Assembly: GCA_003157235.1 (NCBI GenBank)
Contig: PMJC01000397.1
Location: 366 to 5,451, forward strand
Reading direction: 5' to 3'
Length of the DNA: 5,086 bases
Source of the DNA: Methanosarcina sp.
GTDB lineage: Archaea; Halobacteriota; Methanosarcinia; Methanosarcinales; Methanosarcinaceae
This document shows, in pieces, positions 1-5,086 of the stretch. The notes below the pieces were generated by a model. That model did not search any database and had not been told where the DNA came from. It saw only the letters and a list, made by a program, of their open reading frames with translations. Each line of letters opens with the position of its first letter. The first letter of the stretch is position 1. A program made the translations under genes and the position numbers.

Positions 1-99
1 AAATGGCACACAAAGGTAAGAATTGTAGTCTCAAACTGAGGAAATATTATTTTTGCACCAGAACCATATTGAACAATTAACTGTGACTATCAAATACTC

Positions 100-119
100 A
101 AAAAAGAATTGGTAAAAAA
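100..119 (-). terminator. Tandem T-tract terminator downstream of rps6e
   Basis: On the minus strand, 44 to 63 bases past the rps6e stop codon, there are two runs of six T (114-119 and 100-105), 14 bases apart and in similar sequence context. There is no GC-rich hairpin. Archaeal RNA polymerase terminates intrinsically at such U-tracts without a stem, so a tandem pair placed just after a highly expressed ribosomal gene fits a terminator. AT-rich spacers contain T-runs by chance, so this is a moderate call. Confidence 0.45.
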
Positions 120-162
120 GGAATTAATATTTTTAAGACTCGTTCACAGACTGAGCTTGGAA

Positions 163-570
163 TTACTCTGCTTTTGCTCCTTCTGTATTTTCGAGGCCTA
201 AAAGTACTTTAATGGATTTGTTTCCGTATTCAACAACTTTGGCATTGATCTGAACGATGTCATGAGCAATTTCTTTACCACGCATCATTTTTCTCCTGCG
301 TTGTCCAGGGAGTTTAGGGGTATAACCTACACCTACTGCTAGCAAAATTTTCTGCCTTCTGGGACCCGGAAGATCTGGTTTCATAACAAAACCGCTGCCA
401 TCGCAGCCACCAGTTATCTTGACTTTGTATCCGGCCAGACCGAAGATGTTACCTTCAACAACTTCACCAATTGATTTTCCTATTAATGCGTTTGCTTCAG
501 CGTCTTTTATGTTGAGCTGATAAGCAAGCGCTTCTTTTGGGTCAGAAATTACGACTCTAAAATTTGCCAT
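163..570 (-). CDS. rps6e: Small ribosomal subunit protein eS6 (S6e), archaeal type
   Basis: This encodes a 135-residue protein of the S6e family, a component of the small ribosomal subunit. It starts [11 protein letters not shown], followed by the family pattern of a small beta-rich core: [10 protein letters not shown], then a glycine-rich [12 protein letters not shown] stretch, [13 protein letters not shown], and the basic segment [14 protein letters not shown]. This basic stretch is typical of rRNA contact. The length matches archaeal S6e; the long phosphorylated C-terminal tail of the eukaryotic protein is absent, as expected. The frame stays open upstream to a TTG at 603, but ATG 570 is preferred because GAGG sits 9 bases before it and the family begins at this point. 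The gene lies last on the minus strand, 136 bp behind infB, with its own TATA box in the gap and T-tracts behind it. It can therefore be transcribed alone as well as by read-through. Identity is confident. Confidence 0.95.
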   Translation of the reverse strand: MANFRVVISDPKEALAYQLNIKDAEANALIGKSIGEVVEGNIFGLAGYKVKITGGCDGSGFVMKPDLPGPRRQKILLAVGVGYTPKLPGQRRRKMMRGKEIAHDIVQINAKVVEYGNKSIKVLLGLENTEGAKAE

Positions 571-579
571 GTAATCAAT

Positions 580-583
580 CCTC
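580..583 (-). promoter_or_regulatory. SD site deciding the rps6e start
   Basis: GAGG on the minus strand with a 9-base spacer to ATG at 570. It favours the 135-residue form over an 11-residue longer form beginning with TTG at 603. Confidence 0.6.
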
Positions 584-655
584 AATATCAGTTTTAACTG
601 CAATAATTACTTTGCCTTACCTTGTTTTCTTTACCAGAATCCCAACCTGAATTTT

Positions 656-663
656 TATATAAA
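656..663 (-). promoter_or_regulatory. TATA box (box A) of rps6e
   Basis: The minus strand reads TTTATATA, a textbook archaeal TBP site, in the infB-rps6e gap. With the usual 22-27 base spacing, transcription would begin near 630-635, giving a leader of about 60 bases before ATG 570. The preceding purine-rich AAGGA could serve as a weak TFB-recognition element. The position shortly after the infB stop argues that rps6e has a promoter independent of the upstream genes. Confidence 0.7.
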
Positions 664-706
664 TCCTTAAAGATCCTGAAGTTAGCCTATTTATCTTCAA
701 TATCCG

Positions 707-2485
707 TCATTTTGCCCAAAATGGATTATCTTTTCTTTTGAGTCCAAGTAAAATATCAAGAGTTTCCTTTTCGTCGGTTGAAAGTGACTCATATATCTCT
801 TGTTCTAGGACTTTGGCATGCCTCTCAGGCACATTGATGTAGAGCACGTCTTCTTCTTTGATTTGTCTACCCACGGTTGCACCTTCAATTGCCATTGCAA
901 CTTCCTTGCCTACCCTTGCAGAAGGAATATTTTCCCCTTCCGCCTGGAGGCCCTTGATCTTACCCACAACGTTCCCATTTTCGAGAATAATATCTACGTT
1001 CGTTCGCACAACTCCACCAAGTACTCTTACCCCTACAACTGCGGGTTTGCTCTGACGAAACACGCATCCTGGAAGAATTTTAAACTTTCCCGGTCGAATA
1101 ATAGTTTCGAAAATCTTTTTTTCTGACATTTCTTGCTGTTCTTTTACATACTTATGGTAATCCTCAATCAGACGGTAGATTACATCATTAATAAATACCC
1201 TCACATTACTACTTTCCTGTAGGAAATCTCTGGCATCAGAGTGAATTTTGACATTGAAACCAATAATTACCGAATAGAGTGGATCTTCAACTGTAGAAGC
1301 ACCCACTGTATCCCTGTGTGAGATGTCTCCGACCTCAGCTTTCCTTATTGGAACTTTATCTTTCTGGAACTCGTGGGCGAGAGCTTCAAGGGAGCCTAGA
1401 GTATCGGCTTTGATCATTATTCCAGTCGAATCTGTATCAATTCTGACTTCATCAATTTCAGACTTTACCTGGGCTACAATTTTCTCAAGTGTTTCTTCCG
1501 TAGCAACCCGTATGGGAGCACCAGCAATAGCACCTTCGAGATCTGGAGCCGATATCTTTACACCAGCTGCAGCAGTGACCTTATTCACTTGCTGGAACTT
1601 GCTTTCGTAGCGTATCTCGGAGAGTTCCCTGGGCTTCAAGAGAGCCCTTACTTTTGTATTGATCGGTTCTCCTAGGCTTCCTATAATAATAGTATCGCCT
1701 TTTTTCAGCATCCCATCGTAGAGGATAATATCAAGTGTTGTACCTAAACCCTTTTCTTCCTTAACCTCAAGAACTGTCCCGACTCCAGGGATCTTAGAGC
1801 TGTACTGCAGGTTTGCTTCAAGGAACTTCTGAGCCAATCCGATGAGTATCATCAGGACATCAGGAATTCCTTCTCCTGTAATAGCACTTACAGGCACTAT
1901 ACTTAGAGTTTTCTGGAAGTTCGTGACTCGATCATAGCGCTCAGCTGCAAAACCCTGGTTGTATAGTTCACCAACTAATTCATAAAGTTTTGTTTCCAGT
2001 CTAGACTGGACATCTTCTAACTGTTTTTTGAATGTAACGGCAAAAGACATGTCTTTTTGTGAGATCCAACCCCTTATTTTGTCTATCTTGTTGGCGACAA
2101 CGACAAAAGGAGTCTTGAATCGTTTTAAGATTTGCAAGCTTTCATAAGTTTGGGGCTTGAAACCCTCATTTATATCCACTACAACAATCGCAAGATCGGC
2201 AAGAGCTCCTCCTCTACTCCTAAGAGTTGTAAAGGCATGATGTCCTGGTGTATCAATAAAAAGCAAACCTGGTACTAGAAAGTGATGTATAAGCTTTGGA
2301 TCCCCGAGTTTATCGGCAATTACTCCTATTTTAACTTCAGTTGCACCAATATGTTGTGTGATAGCACCTGCTTCTCCACTAACAATTGTACTACCCCTTA
2401 TCTTGTCTAGGAGAGTAGTTTTTCCGTGATCTACGTGCCCCATCACGCAGACTATAGGAGTCCGCAAATTTTTCCTGTCGATCAT
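707..2485 (-). CDS. infB: Translation initiation factor IF-2, archaeal/eukaryal type (aIF5B)
   Basis: A 592-residue GTPase that joins ribosomal subunits and helps place initiator tRNA in the cytoplasm. The G domain (about residues 6-220) shows all motifs: G1 GHVDHGKT (16-23), switch I around T43 and T49, G3 DTPGH (78-82), G4 NKID (132-135) and G5 SAITGEG (200-206). A beta-barrel domain II follows (about 231-325, with KEEKGLGTTLDIILYDG), then domain III (about 335-430), a charged connecting helix (about 430-460) and domain IV (about 460-592), which in the family contacts the acceptor end of initiator tRNA. The long N-terminal extension of eukaryotic eIF5B is absent. No intein interrupts it, although inteins are known in some archaeal homologues. 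The frame opens at ATG 2503, but the SD lies between that codon and ATG 2485, so 2485 is chosen. It follows ndk after 155 bp and precedes rps6e. Confidence 0.97.
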   Translation of the reverse strand: MIDRKNLRTPIVCVMGHVDHGKTTLLDKIRGSTIVSGEAGAITQHIGATEVKIGVIADKLGDPKLIHHFLVPGLLFIDTPGHHAFTTLRSRGGALADLAIVVVDINEGFKPQTYESLQILKRFKTPFVVVANKIDKIRGWISQKDMSFAVTFKKQLEDVQSRLETKLYELVGELYNQGFAAERYDRVTNFQKTLSIVPVSAITGEGIPDVLMILIGLAQKFLEANLQYSSKIPGVGTVLEVKEEKGLGTTLDIILYDGMLKKGDTIIIGSLGEPINTKVRALLKPRELSEIRYESKFQQVNKVTAAAGVKISAPDLEGAIAGAPIRVATEETLEKIVAQVKSEIDEVRIDTDSTGIMIKADTLGSLEALAHEFQKDKVPIRKAEVGDISHRDTVGASTVEDPLYSVIIGFNVKIHSDARDFLQESSNVRVFINDVIYRLIEDYHKYVKEQQEMSEKKIFETIIRPGKFKILPGCVFRQSKPAVVGVRVLGGVVRTNVDIILENGNVVGKIKGLQAEGENIPSARVGKEVAMAIEGATVGRQIKEEDVLYINVPERHAKVLEQEIYESLSTDEKETLDILLGLKRKDNPFWAK

Positions 2486-2492
2486 ATGCAAA

Positions 2493-2497
2493 ACCTC
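2493..2497 (-). promoter_or_regulatory. SD site deciding the infB start
   Basis: GAGGT on the minus strand, 7 bases before ATG 2485. The more upstream in-frame ATG (2503) has the SD inside its own reading frame and no comparable site before it, so the 592-residue protein is preferred over 598. Confidence 0.75.
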
Positions 2498-2522
2498 TCT
2501 CATTCCTGCGTCATATTCCCTG

Positions 2523-2560
2523 CAGGTCCAGATGGATCAGAGTTTCCCACTACGGACCCA
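2523..2560 (-). promoter_or_regulatory. Possible stem-loop in the infB leader
   Basis: On the minus strand GGTCC (2554-2558) can pair with GGACC (2525-2529), extended outward by G-U wobbles. Inside, after a 2-base bulge, AGTGG (2547-2551) can pair with CCATCT using one bulged base. The result is a bipartite hairpin with an 11-base loop, ending about 26 bases before the infB SD. I know of no riboswitch family with this shape. It may be chance in a spacer that is otherwise AT-rich but locally GC-richer here. Function is unknown. Confidence 0.35.
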
Positions 2561-2597
2561 TATTACAAGTACGAAAAATCTAATCCTGTTAACATAC

Positions 2598-2605
2598 TTT
2601 TAAAA
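2598..2605 (-). promoter_or_regulatory. Candidate TATA box for infB
   Basis: TTTTAAAA in the ndk-infB gap, about 110 bases before ATG 2485. If used, transcription would begin near 2575, giving a 90-base leader that contains the predicted stem-loop. The match to the archaeal box A is only fair, and the element is a perfect palindrome in AT-rich DNA. infB could instead be transcribed from the upstream operon promoter. Confidence 0.3.
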
Positions 2606-2609
2606 TTTC

Positions 2610-2623
2610 AAAAATATTAAAAA
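2610..2623 (-). terminator. T-tracts downstream of ndk
   Basis: The minus strand carries two runs of five T (2619-2623 and 2610-2614), 18-31 bases past the ndk stop codon. This is compatible with archaeal U-tract termination, possibly partial, separating the four-gene ribosomal/ndk unit from infB. The runs are short, so some read-through is likely. Confidence 0.35.
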
Positions 2624-2640
2624 TCCTTGATGCACCTGCT

Positions 2641-3090
2641 TTATTCGTAAATACATACCTCATCAATCTTAGAATATTCCCAAATTTCGGAGTCCTTGAA
2701 GTGGATTGCAATTTCCCTTGCTGCAGCATCTGTGGAATCAGATGCATGAATTATGTTCCTGCCTATATCCAGAGAAAAATCCCCACGAATAGTTCCTGGA
2801 GCTGCATCTACAGGATTTGTAGCGCCGGCAATAGTTCTCATGACCATAATTGCGTCTTTCCCGGCAACTACCATTGAAATTGAGGGGCCAGAGATGACAA
2901 ATTTAACTAGGGATGTGAAAAAAGACGTTGTCTCATGTTCACTGTAGTGTTCCTTGGCAGTGGCTTCCTTGATAACATTCATCTTGAGGGAGATTATTTT
3001 CAAACCTCTCCTTTCTATTCTGGAAATAATTTTTCCAACCAGCCCACGCTGAACTCCATCAGGTTTTACCATAACGTAAGTTTGTTCCAT
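2641..3090 (-). CDS. ndk: Nucleoside diphosphate kinase
   Basis: A 149-residue cytosolic kinase that transfers the gamma-phosphate from ATP to other nucleoside diphosphates through a phosphohistidine, supplying GTP, CTP, UTP and dNTPs. The N-terminus [16 protein letters not shown] contains the family VKPDGV motif (K9). The active-site signature NIIHASDS spans residues 112-119, with catalytic H115. SGPS (67-70) and the segment [17 protein letters not shown] (88-104) are the other conserved nucleotide-site regions. The length is normal for the family. The frame is open upstream to 3135, but AAGGTG lies 6 bases before ATG 3090 and the family starts there. The gene follows rpl24e after a 48 bp gap and lies in the common archaeal order rpl7ae-rps28e-rpl24e-ndk. 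The pairing with ribosomal genes probably reflects joint growth-rate control. Confidence 0.97.
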   Translation of the reverse strand: MEQTYVMVKPDGVQRGLVGKIISRIERRGLKIISLKMNVIKEATAKEHYSEHETTSFFTSLVKFVISGPSISMVVAGKDAIMVMRTIAGATNPVDAAPGTIRGDFSLDIGRNIIHASDSTDAAAREIAIHFKDSEIWEYSKIDEVCIYE

Positions 3091-3096
3091 TCTATA

Positions 3097-3102
3097 CACC
3101 TT
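3097..3102 (-). promoter_or_regulatory. SD site deciding the ndk start
   Basis: AAGGTG on the minus strand, 6 bases before ATG 3090. It rules in the 149-residue form and against an upstream in-frame start at 3135, which would add 15 residues not typical of the family. Confidence 0.7.
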
Positions 3103-3138
3103 GACAATATCCGAATAATTAATAGATAATTCCATCTA

Positions 3139-3327
<189 letters not shown>

Positions 3328-3343
3328 TTATTTCACCGCTTTT

Positions 3344-3580
<237 letters not shown>

Positions 3581-3589
3581 CTATCAGGA

Positions 3590-3952
<363 letters not shown>

Positions 3953-3960
3953 TTAAGTTT

Positions 3961-4004
3961 CTCCTTCGAAATTGCGGATACCGCAATTTTTCATCAATCA
4001 TAGG
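3961..4004 (-). promoter_or_regulatory. Putative kink-turn in the rpl7ae leader overlapping the SD
   Basis: Read on the minus strand (the mRNA). A perfect 9 bp stem pairs AAATTGCGG (3981-3989) with CCGCAATTT (3969-3977) around a TAT loop. Outside the stem comes an A·C opposition (3990/3968), then GA (3992-3991) facing GA (3967-3966), which gives tandem sheared G·A and A·G pairs. On the 5' strand GAT (3995-3993) can be the three-base bulge. This is the kink-turn order of bulge, 1b G, 2b A, 3b, non-canonical stem. The 3' strand continues as AGGAG, so the A of the last G·A pair is already the first base of the SD. The outer helix is weak: U-A and U·G only, or alternatively CCT (4002-4004) with AGG (3963-3965) across a longer bulge. 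Protein binding could stabilise it. A DNA-level operator is the alternative reading of the inverted repeat. Confidence 0.55.
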
Positions 4005-4091
4005 TTTTTTAACACATATCCGTCAACATTGAAAATCCAAATCCCTTTGAAAGAACTTGAACTACTTCAATGAGAAGAGTAAATTAGTTGG

Positions 4092-4101
4092 AATATATAT
4101 A
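4092..4101 (-). promoter_or_regulatory. TATA box of the rpl7ae-rps28e-rpl24e-ndk operon
   Basis: The minus strand reads TATATATATT, the best TBP site in the spacer. Transcription would start around 4068-4073, giving a leader of roughly 118 bases that includes the kink-turn candidate. The alternating TA run is nearly symmetric, so it could also support some transcription towards the plus-strand gene. The bases just upstream are the palindrome CTAGCTAG rather than a good purine-rich TFB element. Confidence 0.6.
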
Positions 4102-4202
4102 CTGCTAGCTAGATGCCGCAGGTCGAACCTTAGAAGTACATAATTACGTATAAACTTTCTGCTTGAAAACGAGTATCATAATCTAAAACCGAGAAGTAAA
4201 GC

Positions 4203-4210
4203 AATAAATA
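4203..4210 (+). promoter_or_regulatory. Weak candidate TATA box for the radical SAM gene
   Basis: AATAAATA lies about 85 bases before ATG 4294 and would give a start near 4232 and a leader of about 60 bases. TATAAA at 4149-4154 is an equally plausible alternative with a longer leader. Neither is a close match to the archaeal consensus. Confidence 0.25.
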
Positions 4211-4293
4211 ACTTGTACGTAAGTATTTCCGGTCTCTGTAAAAAAACGAATTAATGCGTTATGATTATAAGCGATGTAATAATTTTGGTTCAC

Positions 4294-4908
4294 ATGGACA
4301 CAATTTACTACGAAGCTTACAAAAACCTGTACATTAACCTTACAAACCGTTGCAGTGCAGACTGTACATTTTGTATCCGCAACTTCGCAGATGGAGTTCA
4401 CGGATATAACCTTAAGCTTTCAAAAGAACCATCAACACAGGAAGTCATCGAAGCTCTTGAAAATATGGATCTTTCAAAATATAAAGAAATCGTGTTCACA
4501 GGCCTTGGAGAGCCTACTCTAAGGTTTGATGTCGTACTCGCAGTAACGCGCTGGCTTAAAAGCCGAAATATCAAAGTCAGGTTGGACACCAACGGACAGG
4601 CAGCTCTTATAAATCCTGGAAAAGATGTAATCCTGGAATTGAAAAATGCAGGAATGGATTCCGTTTCCGTAAGCTTGAATGCCGAGTCAGAAGAGAAATA
4701 TAACAAACTTTGCAGGCCGATTCATAAAAACGCTTACGGAGCAGTACTTGAGTTTATAAGGAAAGCAAGACTAGCAGGAATCAAAACAAGAGTTACTGTA
4801 GTCAATGTGCCCGAAATAGACCTGAAGAAATGCGAAAAGCTTACAGAAGAGCTTGATGTCGAATTTCATGTAAGAGCACTATCTGAAGCCGCAAGTAATG
4901 AAATCTGA
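4294..4908 (+). CDS. Small radical SAM protein, TatD-associated type
   Basis: A 204-residue predicted radical S-adenosylmethionine enzyme. The N-terminus runs into NLYINLTNRC, and the cluster-binding motif C20-x3-C24-x2-C27 (CSADCTFC) should hold a [4Fe-4S] cluster that cleaves SAM. TGLGEPTLR (69-77) is the GGE-type SAM-contact strand, and RLDTNGQA (96-103) and SVSLNAESEEKYNKLCRP further on are typical of the partial TIM barrel. The early NLTNRCxxxCxFCIR context and the short length resemble the family annotated as TatD-associated radical SAM proteins; substrate and product are unknown. No TatD gene is in the window. The frame is open from ATG 4261, but homologues as I remember them begin close to MDTIYYEAY, so 4294 is chosen. 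Neither start has a clear SD, unlike every gene on the other strand. It is transcribed away from the ribosomal operon. Radical SAM identity is sure, subfamily fairly sure. Confidence 0.85.
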   Translation: MDTIYYEAYKNLYINLTNRCSADCTFCIRNFADGVHGYNLKLSKEPSTQEVIEALENMDLSKYKEIVFTGLGEPTLRFDVVLAVTRWLKSRNIKVRLDTNGQAALINPGKDVILELKNAGMDSVSVSLNAESEEKYNKLCRPIHKNAYGAVLEFIRKARLAGIKTRVTVVNVPEIDLKKCEKLTEELDVEFHVRALSEAASNEI

Positions 4909-4927
4909 TGGTGTGAGATCTGAAAAG

Positions 4928-4933
4928 TTTTTT
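4928..4933 (+). terminator. T-tract after the radical SAM gene
   Basis: Six T, 20 bases past the stop codon, preceded by AAAAG and without a strong hairpin. This fits an archaeal U-tract terminator for a monocistronic transcript, but a single run of six T is weak evidence. Confidence 0.4.
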
Positions 4934-4981
4934 GTCTCTAAAAGTATCCAATCACCAGGTTTAAAGTTCAGGGTATCTCAA

Positions 4982-5037
4982 AATAAAACATTATCCTTAT
5001 TTTCCTCCTTTAAAGCCGGAATAAAATGTTACCCTTA
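4982..5037. repeat. Imperfect direct repeat in the right-hand spacer
   Basis: Two 18-base copies begin at 4982 and 5020 (AATAAAACATTATCCTTA and its partner), 38 bases apart. They match at 15 of 18 positions, and all three differences are transitions. The second copy reads ATGTT where the first reads ACATT, so AACATT (4987-4992) and AATGTT (5025-5030) also form inverted arms. The rest of the 178 bp after the radical SAM gene shows no gene I recognise. Confidence 0.4.
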
Positions 5038-5086
5038 ATTATTTGATTGTCAACCGGATTAATCGCTCCTGTGTGTTGTTTAAATC

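Larger units (their letters stand above)
3953..4293. other. Divergent intergenic region between rpl7ae and the radical SAM gene
   Basis: This 341 bp spacer holds the rpl7ae SD and putative kink-turn (3961-4004) and a T-rich leader segment. It also holds a small inverted repeat TTGAA-CTAC-TTCAA (4057-4070) at the expected transcription start, and a TATA box for the minus-strand operon (4092-4101) directly followed on its upstream side by the palindrome CTAGCTAG (4105-4112). Another small inverted repeat, AGGT-CGA-ACCT, is at 4120-4130. Towards the plus-strand gene there are only weak TATA-like stretches (4149-4154 and 4203-4210). I see no tRNA, box C/D RNA or convincing small coding gene. Confidence 0.7.

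Noticed and set aside
3..80. A 25-codon plus-strand ORF beginning MAHKGK at the left edge
   Set aside because: It is short, has no visible upstream context because the window starts there, and ends in AT-rich spacer. A real small gene or the end of a longer one cannot be distinguished from chance.
818..1610. Several plus-strand open frames opposite infB
   Set aside because: They lie antisense to a fully conserved GTPase gene, have no SD or promoter, and their products look like no family I know. They are frame shadows.
707..2485. An intein within aIF5B, as known in some other archaea
   Set aside because: All G motifs and later domains are continuous over a normal 592-residue length, with no splice-type insertion.
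3990..4004. Box C-like TGATGA in the rpl7ae leader as part of a box C/D guide RNA
   Set aside because: No box D (CTGA) lies at a suitable distance on the same strand and no C'/D' pair is seen. The kink-turn with the adjacent hairpin explains the GA elements better.
4111..4130. A tRNA T-arm-like stretch (GGTCGAACC) in the divergent spacer
   Set aside because: The T-arm consensus GGTTCGAAYCC is one base off, no acceptor, D or anticodon arms can be built around it, and no CCA or partner stem is present.
4968..5008. A minus-strand GGAGG (5004-5008) followed by an ATG at 4991
   Set aside because: The reading frame closes after seven codons (MFYFEIP) and the spacer is 12 bases, so the SD-like sequence is probably accidental or not linked to this ATG.

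Overview
The window reads as a chromosomal core-gene region of a methanogenic archaeon of the order Methanosarcinales, most likely Methanosarcina or a close relative. Archaeal-type ribosomal proteins (S6e, L24e, S28e, L7Ae), an archaeal/eukaryal-type IF-2 (aIF5B) whose sequence resembles remembered Methanosarcina proteins, AT-rich spacers with TATA boxes, Shine-Dalgarno (SD) sites of the GGAGGTGA type and T-tract terminators all fit. The lineage is a judgement from memory, not from a search.

Layout. Six genes lie on the minus strand, transcribed right to left: rpl7ae (3590-3952), rps28e (3344-3565), rpl24e (3139-3327), ndk (2641-3090), infB (707-2485) and rps6e (163-570). The first four are tightly spaced (16-48 bp gaps, each with its own SD) and should form one transcript from a TATA box near 4092-4101. 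T-tracts follow ndk. infB has a 155 bp spacer with a possible promoter and a possible leader hairpin. rps6e has a very good TATA box (656-663) of its own and tandem T-tracts behind it. On the plus strand a small radical SAM protein of the TatD-associated type (4294-4908) diverges from the ribosomal cluster across a 341 bp spacer, and 178 bp without a recognisable gene follow it.

How the genes fit together. Five of the six minus-strand genes make translation components: three proteins of known ribosomal subunit position, the multifunctional kink-turn binder L7Ae, and the factor that joins the subunits. Ndk supplies GTP and other NTPs and is a usual passenger of this archaeal cluster. The radical SAM gene appears to be a separate unit of unknown substrate.

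The most notable non-coding signal is in the leader of rpl7ae. A perfect 9 bp hairpin is flanked on both sides by GA dinucleotides in the geometry of a kink-turn, and the non-bulged strand runs directly into the SD. L7Ae is the kink-turn binding protein, so this looks like a site for translational autoregulation. The principle has been reported for other archaea; this particular architecture is inferred here from sequence only. I see no mobile element, CRISPR array, rRNA, tRNA or wholly new system.
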